From a bacterium (GTDB lineage Bacteria > Patescibacteria > CPR2 > UBA1875 > JAJYID01), in assembly GCA_030647205.1 (NCBI GenBank), contig JAUSJO010000005.1, forward strand, positions 62,001 through 126,000: 64,000 nucleotides of DNA, given 5' to 3'. Shown here one piece after another: positions 7,470 through 16,574 of the stretch. Each line of letters opens with the position of its first letter. Position 1 is the first letter of the stretch. Made by a program: the position numbers and the translations under genes. A model generated the notes under the pieces. It worked only from the letters and a program-made list of their open reading frames with translations. It did no database searches and had not been told where the DNA came from.

Positions 7470-8252
7470 ATGATAGAAACATTATCAAAACTGGGATTAT
7501 CAAAGAACGAAGCTCTAGTTTATGCCGCTTTGATATCTCACTCTCCTGCAGGAGCTTCTTATTTATCCAAGAAATGTGCCTTAGCGAGAAGCAGTGTGTA
7601 TACGGCGCTTGCAAGTTTGACCGCAAAAGGTCTTGTCGGAACATCGTATAAAAATGAAATAAAACAGTTTGTAGCTGAAGATTTAAGCGCTGTCAAAGAA
7701 ATGCTTGAAAAAGAGAGGTTGGAAACGGAAAAAAGACTCCAGCTTTTTGAGAAGGAACAAAGCGCGCTTCAAATGCTAAAGGCCGATTGGCTCAAAGTGC
7801 CAAATATCGTTATATTTGAAGGCCAAGAAGGTCTTAAAAAGACGTATATGTCTATGATGCGACAAATAGAACCGGGTTCTGTAATGTATGTGATAAGAGA
7901 TGAGTTTGTTTGGCATCCCTCGTGGCACTTCATTTTTGAGAAAGAGTGGCACAAAAAAGTAAAGAGCATCAAGGCAGAAAAAGATATTCAGACTAAGCTG
8001 TTGGTCAACGACTCGAAAGAAGAAAGGATTAACCAGGAACTTTATGAAAAAAGGAAGGGTCTTGCAGTTCGCTTTTTGCCAAAGGATGACAGGCTGGAAA
8101 AATTCGCCATATATATAAACAAAGACACTTTTGCGATGCTTTCATTTGAGAAAGGCAATATGGTCGGGGTAAAAATAACAAATAAAAACTTGGCAGAGAA
8201 CAATATCAAGATTTTCAAGTCGCTTTGGGATAAGTCGAAGAAACTAAAATAA
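7470..8252 (+). CDS. TrmB-family HTH transcriptional regulator
   Basis: 260 residues. The N-terminal 70 form a winged helix (LSKNEALVYAALISHSPAGASYLSKKC then ARSSVYTALASLTAKGLV) typical of TrmB/HTH regulators, followed by a coiled-coil linker (about 75-105) and a C-terminal ligand-type domain (about 110-260). In related proteins this domain binds sugars or other small ligands; none can be named here. It is divergent from the DUF3307-CoA operon, so regulation of that operon or of itself is possible. Confidence 0.8.
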   Translation: MIETLSKLGLSKNEALVYAALISHSPAGASYLSKKCALARSSVYTALASLTAKGLVGTSYKNEIKQFVAEDLSAVKEMLEKERLETEKRLQLFEKEQSALQMLKADWLKVPNIVIFEGQEGLKKTYMSMMRQIEPGSVMYVIRDEFVWHPSWHFIFEKEWHKKVKSIKAEKDIQTKLLVNDSKEERINQELYEKRKGLAVRFLPKDDRLEKFAIYINKDTFAMLSFEKGNMVGVKITNKNLAENNIKIFKSLWDKSKKLK

Positions 8253-8260
8253 TTTCAGCT

Positions 8261-8289
8261 TTGATATTTTCTCTGAAACCCTATACAAT
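8261..8289 (+). promoter_or_regulatory. promoter of the FtsA-like gene
   Basis: TTGATA (8261-8266), a 17-base spacer, and TACAAT (8284-8289), ending nine bases before the ATG at 8299. The transcript would begin only two or three bases before the start codon. Confidence 0.6.
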
Positions 8290-8298
8290 TAAACAGTA

Positions 8299-9558
8299 AT
8301 GAAGAAGTTAATTGCAAGCGCCTTAAAACGAAAACCGAAAGACCCCGTCTATGTCGCTCTCGACATTGGTACGGAGTTTGTTAAGGCTCTGGTTTTTAAG
8401 ATCGAAAATGGCAAGGCTGTGGTGCGCGGAGTTGGCAGGCAGAGGCAGCGTCTCGGTGATATGCATGGCGGGGCGGTGACGGATATTTCCGGCTGTGTAG
8501 AAAACTGCGCCAAAGCGCTTGATGTGGCTGAGGAGCAAGCGGGAATGATTTCCGACTATGCGGTTATAGGTATTGCCGGTGAACTGGTGAAGGGAACAAC
8601 GACAACGGTTCATTATGAAAGGCTGAAGCCAAAAACGCGGATTGACTATAACGAACTCAAAAATATCGTGAATAAAGTTCAGTGGAAGGCTTTTGATGCT
8701 GCACGTCAGCAGCTTGCGTGGGAAACGGGGCATGAGGAAGTCGATGTGAAGCTGGTAAATGCATCTATAGTTGACGTTAAAATAGACGGCTACCGTGTGA
8801 CAAATCCGATGGGTTTTCAGGGAAAAGATGTAAGCGTTGGGGTATTTAATGCTTTTGCGCCGCTTGTTCACCTCGGAGCGCTTCAAACTATCGCATCTGA
8901 CCTAGATTTAGATTTACTTTCAATCGCGGCTGAGCCGTATGCGGTAGCAAAAAGTGTTGGTAGTGAAGAGGCAGGCGAGTTCAGTGCGATATTTATAGAT
9001 ATAGGTGGCGGAACGTCAGACGTTGCCGTGGTTCGAAATGGCGGACTTGAAGGGACAAAGATGTTTGCCATCGGAGGTAGAAGCTTTACTAAAAGGCTTT
9101 CCCAGGTCTTAAATGTATCATTTGCCAAAGCCGAACAGATTAAACTAGCCTATTCTAAGGGCGATTTAGAAGAGAAGAGCGAGAAGCAGATTCGTGAAGC
9201 ACTGGAAGCTGATGCCGAAGTTTGGCTTTCCGGAATAGAGCTTTCGCTCTCAGAGTTTTCAAATGTTGATCTTCTGCCATCGAGAATCATGCTTTGCGGA
9301 GGTGGTTCGGCACTTCCTGAGATTAAAAAAGCGCTTGAAAAGTCAGGCTGGTACAAGGATTTGCCATTTGCAAAAAAACCGCAGGTGAGCTTTATAAGCC
9401 CAGATGAAGTAAATAATGTAATAGATAAAACGGGTGAGATAAAAAATCAACAAGACATAACACCTATGGGTCTTGCAAATTTGGCTTTAAATATTGAAAC
9501 CGAAGAAGACGTTTTGCCATCGATCTTGTCAAAAGCCGTCAAGGTAATGCAGAACTAG
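8299..9558 (+). CDS. FtsA/PilM-like actin-fold ATPase
   Basis: 419-residue cytoplasmic protein of the actin-like ATPase superfamily. Visible motifs: phosphate-1 loop YVALDIGTEFVKAL near residue 20, an SHS2-like insert region, phosphate-2 loop IFIDIGGGTSDVAV, and the adenosine motif MLCGGGSALPEI. It fits FtsA or PilM/SHS2 relatives better than DnaK or MreB. No C-terminal FtsA membrane helix is obvious. It lies just before a large membrane protein and the ruvX-mltG genes, which suggests a role at the envelope or division site. No Shine-Dalgarno is seen. Confidence 0.8.
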   Translation: MKKLIASALKRKPKDPVYVALDIGTEFVKALVFKIENGKAVVRGVGRQRQRLGDMHGGAVTDISGCVENCAKALDVAEEQAGMISDYAVIGIAGELVKGTTTTVHYERLKPKTRIDYNELKNIVNKVQWKAFDAARQQLAWETGHEEVDVKLVNASIVDVKIDGYRVTNPMGFQGKDVSVGVFNAFAPLVHLGALQTIASDLDLDLLSIAAEPYAVAKSVGSEEAGEFSAIFIDIGGGTSDVAVVRNGGLEGTKMFAIGGRSFTKRLSQVLNVSFAKAEQIKLAYSKGDLEEKSEKQIREALEADAEVWLSGIELSLSEFSNVDLLPSRIMLCGGGSALPEIKKALEKSGWYKDLPFAKKPQVSFISPDEVNNVIDKTGEIKNQQDITPMGLANLALNIETEEDVLPSILSKAVKVMQN

Positions 9559-9594
9559 TTTATGTTGAACGTTAAGTGTAGAATATAACAAACT

Positions 9595-11238
9595 ATGGAA
9601 CGAAAAATATTATATTTAGAAATCGATGAAGAGATAACCTCAGTTATCGACCGCTTGAAGAAAACGGCTGAGGCTGATATTCATTTGGTTGTGCCAAAGG
9701 AGGCTGCGCTTCTACAAAGTATTGTTAATCTTAAGCTTTTAAAAAGACAGGCAGATACTTTAGGAAAACAAATCCAGATTATTACACATGACAAGGTTGG
9801 AAGAAACCTGGCTGAACAGGTTGGTATAAGCAGTGCATCAAGAGTGGGCGAAGAAGCGAAGATGCCCGTGGAACCGGTTCAAGAGCCTGAAGCAGAGATT
9901 CAATATAAAGAAAAAGAACCTGTGGTAGAGGAAACAAAAGAAGTAGTTTTCAAAAAAGGCGCGGTGCTTGATAAGAGCGAGAAAGAAAAGACGCCATATT
10001 TGCCGAAAGAGGAAGAACCAAAAGGCAAAGGTGTAGACAAAGACGTGCAGAAAAAGAAAATGAGCGAACTTTTGCCGAAATTTCCTCATAAAAAGTTCAT
10101 TATCCTTGCTTCTGTCATCGGACTCCTGCTCTTGATATTCCTTTATGTGTATATTCCAATGACGAATATCAAGATAAAGGTGCTCTCAGAGAAACAGGAT
10201 ATGAGCACCACCATAACAGTTGATCAGAATACAAAAGAAGTGAACCAATCTTCTGATACTATTCCCGGAGATTTAATCACCGTGGACAAAACAGTAACGA
10301 AGAAATATCAGTCTACGGGAAAGAAAAATATCGGGGCAAAGGCGCAAGGGACTATAACCGTGAAAAATGCGTATAGCACACTTTCTCAGACTTTAGTTGC
10401 AGGGACCAGATTTGAGGCAAATGGGCTTGTGTTTAGAACCCAGTCTGATGTTGATGTGCCGGGATATACAGATTCTGGTGGGGGAAATATTACACCTGGA
10501 ACGGCCAATGTAAGCGCTATAGCAGATAGCGCGGGGGATCAATATAATATCTCATCGTCATCTTTTCGTATTCCTGCCTTTTCCGGAACGGCTAAGTATG
10601 ACAAAATAACAGGTTCAACTGCCTCAGCTATGGCAGGAGGATCTACAAAAGAGGTAAAAGTGGTCAGCGCATCTGATATCTCTGATGCTAAAAAGGCCTT
10701 CGGTGATGATGCGAAGAATGAGATTAAAAAAGAAGGTCAGGATAAGATGAAGCAAGACGAAACGTTGGGTGATAATGCTCAGAAAGTTACGGTCGGGACA
10801 CTTTCTGTTTCAAAAAGTGCTGACGATGAGGCAGACGACTTTACTGTTTCGGCGCCTACAACATTTAGGGGTCTTGCGTACAAAAAAGACGATCTTACAA
10901 AAGTTGTGTTTGAAGATTTCAAGAGTAAAACAGGGCCAAACAAGCAAATATTAGAAGATAAACTGGATGGTGCTGATGTAAGCTTTAATGACATTAACCT
11001 TGAGAAAGGGACTGCTTCTGGAGATGTCAAAGCATCGTTGCATCTAGGGACAAAGATAGATGAGCAAAAGCTAAAAGTTGAGATTAGTGGTCAAAGCGAA
11101 CAAAAAGCAAGGGATTACATCACGCATCTGGATGGTATTGACTCTGTAGACATGAGTTTCTTCCCGGGATTCTGGAAGAAGGTTTCACGACTAAAAAGCC
11201 ATATATATATCAAAACGGAGTTCGCTGAGAAGCAGTAA
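9595..11238 (+). CDS. membrane protein with baseplate-J-like C-terminal part
   Basis: 547 residues. Residues 1-80 look like a small alpha/beta domain (MERKILYLEIDEEITSVI start). Then comes a charged, low-complexity linker (about 85-155), one transmembrane helix around 165-187 (KFIILASVIGLLLLIFLYVY), and a long extracytoplasmic region of beta-rich repeats resembling baseplate J-like domains (GAKAQGTITVKN, RFEANGLVFRTQ, PGTANVSAIADSAGDQYN). Not a prophage part: there are no other phage genes. It forms an operon with ruvX (stop and start share a base). Confidence 0.7.
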   Translation: MERKILYLEIDEEITSVIDRLKKTAEADIHLVVPKEAALLQSIVNLKLLKRQADTLGKQIQIITHDKVGRNLAEQVGISSASRVGEEAKMPVEPVQEPEAEIQYKEKEPVVEETKEVVFKKGAVLDKSEKEKTPYLPKEEEPKGKGVDKDVQKKKMSELLPKFPHKKFIILASVIGLLLLIFLYVYIPMTNIKIKVLSEKQDMSTTITVDQNTKEVNQSSDTIPGDLITVDKTVTKKYQSTGKKNIGAKAQGTITVKNAYSTLSQTLVAGTRFEANGLVFRTQSDVDVPGYTDSGGGNITPGTANVSAIADSAGDQYNISSSSFRIPAFSGTAKYDKITGSTASAMAGGSTKEVKVVSASDISDAKKAFGDDAKNEIKKEGQDKMKQDETLGDNAQKVTVGTLSVSKSADDEADDFTVSAPTTFRGLAYKKDDLTKVVFEDFKSKTGPNKQILEDKLDGADVSFNDINLEKGTASGDVKASLHLGTKIDEQKLKVEISGQSEQKARDYITHLDGIDSVDMSFFPGFWKKVSRLKSHIYIKTEFAEKQ

Positions 11239-11639
11239 TGGGAAAGTTTATAGCACTCGACATTGGAGAAAAAAGAGTTGGAGTGGCCCATAGTGATGAT
11301 ATGGGGAGCTTCGCTTTCCCCCTTATGACGCTAAATGCTGACGAGAACATTGGCGCCGAGCTAGACAAAGTCATTCATGATGAAAAGCCTGAGAAGATAG
11401 TTGTGGGGCAGCCCCGTAATATGGATGGAACGCTGGGGTTTCAGGCCGAAAGAGTGAAGGAATTTGTAAAAAAGTATCTTACGAGTTATGATACTTTGGT
11501 TGACTATGAAGATGAGTCGGTAACTTCCATAGAAGCTGAAAAATTGATGAAAATGGAAGGCAAAGACCCTCGAAAGGAAAAAAGTCTAATAGATATGTAC
11601 GCGGCAAAAATAATATTAGAAAGTTACTTAGAGAGATGA
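11238..11639 (+). CDS. ruvX: YqgF/RuvX family RNase H-fold protein
   Basis: Putative pre-16S rRNA nuclease / Holliday junction resolvase-like protein. 133 residues with the family start FIALDIGEKRVGVAHSD, the mid motif IVVGQPRNMDGT, and the C-terminal acidic cluster ending in DMYAAKIILESYL. Start overlaps the stop of the preceding gene, and its end overlaps mltG (ATGA), so the three genes are coupled. Confidence 0.93.
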   Translation: MGKFIALDIGEKRVGVAHSDDMGSFAFPLMTLNADENIGAELDKVIHDEKPEKIVVGQPRNMDGTLGFQAERVKEFVKKYLTSYDTLVDYEDESVTSIEAEKLMKMEGKDPRKEKSLIDMYAAKIILESYLER

Positions 11640-12682
11640 TGTTGAATACAAATTTTGTCCAGAAAGAAAAAAAATTGTGGATTGAAAAGAAGAGATTCTT
11701 TATTCCAATTATTTTTGTTGTTTTAATCTTTCTTGGTTCGATTTTTAGTGTATTCTATGTCGATACTCGGGTCAAAAAGCCCATGTCAGGGAGCGCCCAA
11801 GAAGTGCAGTTCACGGTTGTAAAAGGTGAAAGTACTACAGAAATCAGCAAAGATTTGGAACAAAAAGGTATTGTTCAAAACTCATTTATCTTTCTTTTGT
11901 ACCTAAAATATAAGGGGCAGGGTACCTTAGTTCAGGCAGGTGACTACAAAATAGCCAAAAATCTGACAATGATTCAGGTACTGGATATCATTACTCAAGG
12001 CAAGATAACAAGCAGTAAAATTACCTTTCCCGAAGGTTGGACGAATAAACAGATTGAGGAGGAAATAGTAAAAAAAGGTATTGGTAGTAGCGAGGATGCC
12101 AAAAATGCGATCAACAAAAAATATAACTACGATTTCCTGAAAGAAAGTCCAAGCGGCGATCTGCAGGGATTTCTCTTCCCGGATACTTACTTTGTATCAT
12201 CAAGGCCGACTTCGCAAGAGGTGATAGATAAGATGCTAAAAGAGTTTTCGGATAAGGCTGACCAAAAGATCCGTGCCGGAGCGGGCAAACAAGGTTTAGA
12301 CTATTATCAAATACTGACTCTTGCCTCGATCGTTGAGAGGGAAGTGACAAGCAGTGAGGATAAGAAAAAAGTGGCAAGTGTCTTTATAAACAGATTAAAC
12401 ATTGGTATGAAACTGGACTCCTGCGCTACGGTTGAATATGTTTTGGGCACAAATAAAAGGATTTTATCTGAAGATGATATCAGCATAGATTCTCCATATA
12501 ATACATATAAAAATACAGGACTTCCGCCTACGCCAATAGCAAATCCTGGTTTGGAATCGATTGAAGCGGTATTAAGCCCCGAAAATACTAACTACTACTA
12601 CTTTTTCTCAGGTAAGGATGGAAAGACCTATTTTTCGGAAAATCAGGATCAGCATGAAGCACTAAAGGCAAAGTATTTGTAG
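11636..12682 (+). CDS. mltG: endolytic murein transglycosylase MltG
   Basis: Cuts nascent peptidoglycan strands in the membrane and so sets glycan length. One N-terminal transmembrane helix (about 23-43), a LysM-like subdomain, then the YceG catalytic domain. The catalytic glutamate is Glu234 in LASIVEREV; the C-terminal part has SPYNTYKNTGLPPTPIANPG typical of the family. 348 residues is normal. Coupled to ruvX, an arrangement common across bacteria. Confidence 0.95.
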   Translation: MMLNTNFVQKEKKLWIEKKRFFIPIIFVVLIFLGSIFSVFYVDTRVKKPMSGSAQEVQFTVVKGESTTEISKDLEQKGIVQNSFIFLLYLKYKGQGTLVQAGDYKIAKNLTMIQVLDIITQGKITSSKITFPEGWTNKQIEEEIVKKGIGSSEDAKNAINKKYNYDFLKESPSGDLQGFLFPDTYFVSSRPTSQEVIDKMLKEFSDKADQKIRAGAGKQGLDYYQILTLASIVEREVTSSEDKKKVASVFINRLNIGMKLDSCATVEYVLGTNKRILSEDDISIDSPYNTYKNTGLPPTPIANPGLESIEAVLSPENTNYYYFFSGKDGKTYFSENQDQHEALKAKYL

Positions 12683-12683
12683 G

Positions 12684-12803
12684 TTTGTCATCCTGAGGTA
12701 CGAAGAATCTCATCCTGTCATTCCGGGCTTGATCCGGAATCCAGGCTAGTTAAATCTGCTATCGCAGTCATCATCATTTATCTACTTTTTTAGAAAAAGT
12801 AGA
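12684..12803. repeat. REP-like palindromes plus hairpin after mltG
   Basis: Two GTCAT-type palindromes (GTCATCCTGAGG, then GTCATTCCGGGCTTGATCC with GGAATCC) are followed by the hairpin TCTACTTTTTTAG / AAAAAGTAGA (12781-12803). The same modules in the same order occur at 16580, 25717 and 32255. Confidence 0.75.
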
Positions 12804-12814
12804 ATCAAAAATCA

Positions 12815-12952
12815 CCGACTAGCACTACGAAATAGATAAAACTAATAAAAATTTATCATTCAAAACACGAAGCGTTTCACTAAAGCGTGCTTTTGTCCTA
12901 AAGGAACATTCTAAATTTTTAAGTTTTATTGACTATTTCTTCGTGATGTCGG
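12815..12952. repeat. dispersed long-hairpin element, family B copy 1
   Basis: A 138-base imperfect inverted repeat. CCGACTAGCACTACGAAATAG at the left pairs with CTATTTCTTCGTGATGTCGG at the right, and the next inward stretch (ATAAAACTAATAAAAATTTA) pairs with TAAATTTTTAAGTTTTATT. The centre has GAAGCGTTTCACTAAAGCGT. A second copy lies at 32412-32620. No reading frame of note. Confidence 0.8.
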
Positions 12953-12985
12953 AGAAAATTAAGATTAAAATTTAGGCGGATTCGT

Positions 12986-13015
12986 TTGACAAGGGTAAGC
13001 TTGTCGGGGTATAAT
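12986..13015 (+). promoter_or_regulatory. promoter of the LysM-CHAP gene
   Basis: TTGACA (12986-12991), an 18-base spacer, and TATAAT (13010-13015), both perfect hexamers. It leaves a leader of about 65 bases before the ATG at 13085. Confidence 0.75.
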
Positions 13016-13084
13016 CTTGTTCGTATCTTTAGGGAGGAAGCTTTACTGATATTGATAGAATAAAACCCCTTCAAGTACAAAAAA

Positions 13085-14269
13085 ATGAAAAAAATCTTTA
13101 GGCCTATTGGCCAAAATACTAAAAAAATATTTTCCAAAGCTAAAGCGCCGTTTACAAACGTAAAGATGCCTGACAAGGAAGCATCCTTAGGTTGGGTTTC
13201 GGGAAAGAAAGAAGGCGCGGGGAGCATATTTAAGCGTTCAACGAGACGGTTTTCTCATTATGCCGTGATGTTTATATTCCTGATCGTGATTGCTGTTGGG
13301 GTCTTTACAAGACCTCACGAAAATAAAACGGAAAAAAACCCTTATCTTTTCAATAAGGTTGATGAAGAGGTCAATGAGGTAACTTATATGCAGTCGGTAG
13401 CGACTATTGGCGGTATAGTTGACGAGAAGATCAGTCAACAGGTTTATGAAGTAGAAACAAAGAATGATACAGCTCCTGTTTTGGCGGTGGCTGGAAATGG
13501 ATTTTTGGCGAAACCGGTTTTATCAGAAGCGCGAAGTTCGGGGGATAAACCAAAGAATGATATAACCGAGTATATTGTAAAAGATGGAGATACACTCTCA
13601 ATCATCGCAAACAGTCTTGGGCTTACAACAGACACCTTAAGGTGGGCAAACAATATCGATGACCCGGACTCTGTAAAGCCCGGAACGAAACTTCTGATAC
13701 CTCCGACTAATGGTGTTTTATATACTGCTCAGGCAGGAGATACCATTGAGTCTATCGCAAGCAGATACAGCGGTAGCGCATCTATGATTATTGCTCAAAA
13801 TGACTTATATGGAGAAGAGATCAAGGCCGGGATGAGAATAATGATACCTGATGGTGTAGGACCTGACGTTGTAAAGCCTGAACCTGAGCCAGAACCACAA
13901 CAAGAGGAAGACGATGCTCCTGCGCCTCAACCAAGAACGAAAGTGGCTTCATATGGTGGCTCGTCTTACAATAGGTTTCCATATGGCTGGTGCACTTATT
14001 ATGTCGCATCTAGACGAAATGTACCGTGGAGCGGAAATGCAGGAGACTGGTACTGGAATGCTCAAAGAGCCGGATATTCAGTTGGCAGGGCGCCGTCTGC
14101 GGGAGCTATCATGGTAACGGGCGAGTCCGGTTGGGGGCATGTGGCATACGTAGAAAGCGTAAGTGGTGGATCATTCACCGTTTCTGAGATGAACTATGCG
14201 GGTTGGGGTGTTGTTTCAAGAAGGACAATTACAACCGGTCAGGTTCCGTTGTACGGGTTTATTTATTAG
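13085..14269 (+). CDS. LysM-CHAP cell wall hydrolase
   Basis: 394-residue envelope protein. A charged N-terminus is followed by a membrane helix at about 62-78 (FIFLIVIAVGVF). Two LysM domains bind glycan chains (about 158-205 starting EYIVKDGDTLSIIANSLG, and about 215-260 starting VLYTAQAGDTIESIA), then a Pro/Glu-rich linker. The CHAP amidase/endopeptidase domain runs to the end, with catalytic Cys303 in YGWCTYYVA and His352 in GWGHVAYVE. It probably cleaves peptidoglycan outside the cell. It has its own promoter. Confidence 0.92.
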   Translation: MKKIFRPIGQNTKKIFSKAKAPFTNVKMPDKEASLGWVSGKKEGAGSIFKRSTRRFSHYAVMFIFLIVIAVGVFTRPHENKTEKNPYLFNKVDEEVNEVTYMQSVATIGGIVDEKISQQVYEVETKNDTAPVLAVAGNGFLAKPVLSEARSSGDKPKNDITEYIVKDGDTLSIIANSLGLTTDTLRWANNIDDPDSVKPGTKLLIPPTNGVLYTAQAGDTIESIASRYSGSASMIIAQNDLYGEEIKAGMRIMIPDGVGPDVVKPEPEPEPQQEEDDAPAPQPRTKVASYGGSSYNRFPYGWCTYYVASRRNVPWSGNAGDWYWNAQRAGYSVGRAPSAGAIMVTGESGWGHVAYVESVSGGSFTVSEMNYAGWGVVSRRTITTGQVPLYGFIY

Positions 14270-14307
14270 CTAATAGTTTTTAGTTTTAATTTTGCAATTT
14301 GCAAACC

Positions 14308-14333
14308 TATCCTCATAAGAGGATAATTTATTT
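14308..14333 (+). terminator. short hairpin before obg
   Basis: TATCCTC, ATAA, GAGGATA form a perfect 7-bp stem followed by ATTTATTTT. It is probably a weak terminator for the hydrolase gene or part of the obg leader. Confidence 0.4.
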
Positions 14334-14347
14334 TAAGAAAGGTAAGT

Positions 14348-15649
14348 ATGTTTTGTGATAAGGTGACAATTAAACTTACAGCGGGCAAGGGCGGAGATGG
14401 GCTTGTCAACTTTTTGCATGAAAAATATCGTGAAAAGGGAGGGCCGGACGGTGGAAATGGCGGCCACGGAGGAAGTGTTTTCATTGTTACAGATGCGAGC
14501 GTCAATACTCTTTATGCCTATAAAACAAAGAGCCGGTTAAAGGCGGAAAACGGAGAAAACGGCAAAAGAAGAGCAAAGGCGGGCGTCGGAGCAAAAGATT
14601 TATACGTAAAGGTTCCGATTGGAACGGTTATATACGACGAGGAAACAGGAGAAAAAATATTTGATTTAACAGGGGAAAAACAGGCAGTGCTAGCCGCAAA
14701 AGGTGGAGAAGGCGGGTATGGCAACGCTCACTTTGTCTCATCGGTCAGACAAGCACCTCAAGTAGCAGAAATAGGCGAAAGAGGAGAAGAAAGGTTTGTG
14801 CGGATGGAGCTGAAACTGATAGCCGATGTCGGTCTTGTAGGCTTGCCTAACGTCGGGAAATCGACTCTGCTTTCCGTGGTATCTGCTGCTAAACCGAAAA
14901 TCGCCGACTATCATTTTACAACGCTGGTTCCGAACTTGGGTGTTGTTGACGGTTCTAAATTTGGAATAGAAAACTTTAGTTTTGTGATTGCTGATATTCC
15001 GGGGCTGATCGAAGGCGCTTCTCAGGGGAAGGGTTTGGGCGATGAGTTCCTGCGCCACGTTGAGCGGACAAAAGTACTCGTTCATATTATCGAGTCAACG
15101 AGCCAAGACTTCGTAAAAGATTTCGACGATATAAATAATGAACTCGAGGTATTTAATAAGGACTTAATCCAAAAACCGCAGATTGTAGTGCTTTCAAAGG
15201 CAGATTTGTCAGCTGATTTCTCGGCGAGTTTAAAGAAATTCAAGGCGCATTTGAAGAAAGTTAAGGGAATACAAATCGTGAACCAAGAGCCAATCGTGAT
15301 TTCAGCGCCAACCCACCAAGGTGTAAAAGCGCTGATGTCGCAAGTTGCCCAAACTTTACAAAAATATCAGCCGAAGGAGGAAGAAGTAATACAAGAAGAG
15401 TACAAAGTATTTACGCCGGAGGATTTGGTTGGTAATAGATTTTCAGTCGAAAAGGAAGATGACAAGTTCATTATTACCGGGGCAAAAATAGAAAGGTTCG
15501 CCCGAAAAACTGACTTTAACAATATCCATGCCAAGACGAGATTTGTAGATATTATGAAAAAAACAGGGATCTTGAAGGAACTTGAAAAACAAGGAGCAAG
15601 ATCAGACTCGAACATTGAGGTTTCAGGAAAGAAATTTAAGTTAGGATAA
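14348..15649 (+). CDS. obg: GTPase Obg/CgtA
   Basis: Ribosome-associated GTPase for 50S assembly and stress control. 433 residues: the glycine-rich Obg fold (1-155, with GGPDGGNGGHGGSV), the G domain with G1 GLPNVGKSTLL, the G3 ADIPGLIEGA and G4 LSKADL, and a C-terminal OCT domain (after about 355). Starts at ATG 14348 with a GAAAGG Shine-Dalgarno. Three bases separate it from prmC. Confidence 0.96.
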   Translation: MFCDKVTIKLTAGKGGDGLVNFLHEKYREKGGPDGGNGGHGGSVFIVTDASVNTLYAYKTKSRLKAENGENGKRRAKAGVGAKDLYVKVPIGTVIYDEETGEKIFDLTGEKQAVLAAKGGEGGYGNAHFVSSVRQAPQVAEIGERGEERFVRMELKLIADVGLVGLPNVGKSTLLSVVSAAKPKIADYHFTTLVPNLGVVDGSKFGIENFSFVIADIPGLIEGASQGKGLGDEFLRHVERTKVLVHIIESTSQDFVKDFDDINNELEVFNKDLIQKPQIVVLSKADLSADFSASLKKFKAHLKKVKGIQIVNQEPIVISAPTHQGVKALMSQVAQTLQKYQPKEEEVIQEEYKVFTPEDLVGNRFSVEKEDDKFIITGAKIERFARKTDFNNIHAKTRFVDIMKKTGILKELEKQGARSDSNIEVSGKKFKLG

Positions 15650-15651
15650 AA

Positions 15652-16530
15652 GTGACCATAAAAGAAATTCTAATTTGGAGCACGAAAGAACTCAAAAATA
15701 ACAATGTTTCCGAACCTGAAAAGTCGGCAGAGCTTTTGTTGCGGCAAATATTAAATTGGGACAAAGCGAAGTTGATAGCGAATCCGGATTACAAATTGAA
15801 TTCTGCTCAGGAAAGTAAATTCCGGGAATTCATTGAAAGACGTAAAAAACATGAACCGGTTTGGTATATCACGGGAAAAATCGAATTTTACGGATTAGAT
15901 CTGGCAGTAAACCAGGATGTACTTATCCCGAGACCGGAAACGGAATTTTTAGTTGAGGAAGTTCTCTCTGTCATTCTGACGAAGGAAGAATCTAAAAAGA
16001 GATCCTTCGTGCCTCAGGATGACATATTTAGGATATTAGAGCTAGGAACCGGCAGCGGTGCGATTGCATTGTCGTTGGCAAATAAATTAAAGTCAAAAAT
16101 ATTTGCTTCAGATATTTCAAAAGAAGCTCTAGAAGTTGCAAAGAAAAATACGAAGAAATTAGAATTAGAAAAATACATTGAGTTTAGACAGGGGAGTTTG
16201 TTTGAACCGTGGGGCAGTGAGAAATTCGATTGTTTCGTAGCGAATTTGCCATATATTCCACATGAAGATATGAGCTCGTTAGCTCTAGATATCCATCACT
16301 TCGAGCCACGCTTAGCATTAGACGGAGGGAAAGAAGGATTAGAAATTTATGAGGAGCTGTTGTCTCAAGCAGGAGATTATTTAAACGAAAACGCTATGAT
16401 GTTTTTTGAGATAGGAATTGATCAGGGAGATAAATTAAAGAAATTAGTAGAAAAATATCTGCCGAAAGCAAAAGTGAGGATTATAAAGGATTATGGCGAT
16501 ATAGATCGCATAGCGGTTATTTCTACCTAA
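15652..16530 (+). CDS. prmC: release factor glutamine methyltransferase PrmC
   Basis: Methylates the GGQ glutamine of release factors with S-adenosylmethionine. 292 residues: the helical N-terminal domain, then a Rossmann methyltransferase with ILELGTGSGAIAL and the substrate motif at residues 198-201. This reads NLPY instead of the usual NPPY; NLPY is known from KsgA-type methyltransferases, so activity is plausible. The GTG start lies directly after the obg stop, indicating one operon. Confidence 0.92.
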   Translation: MTIKEILIWSTKELKNNNVSEPEKSAELLLRQILNWDKAKLIANPDYKLNSAQESKFREFIERRKKHEPVWYITGKIEFYGLDLAVNQDVLIPRPETEFLVEEVLSVILTKEESKKRSFVPQDDIFRILELGTGSGAIALSLANKLKSKIFASDISKEALEVAKKNTKKLELEKYIEFRQGSLFEPWGSEKFDCFVANLPYIPHEDMSSLALDIHHFEPRLALDGGKEGLEIYEELLSQAGDYLNENAMMFFEIGIDQGDKLKKLVEKYLPKAKVRIIKDYGDIDRIAVIST

Positions 16531-16574
16531 GCTGCTTGCCCCGCCAGAAGAGGGTAAACTCTGTGGAGGGATCC

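Noticed and set aside
9595..11238. Prophage, because of the baseplate-J-like protein
   Set aside because: No tail, capsid, integrase or lysis genes nearby; neighbours are core genes and the protein has its own membrane helix.
12683..13084. Structural RNA genes (RNase P, SRP, tmRNA) in the larger gaps
   Set aside because: No core motifs of these RNAs were seen; the gaps are explained by dispersed repeats.
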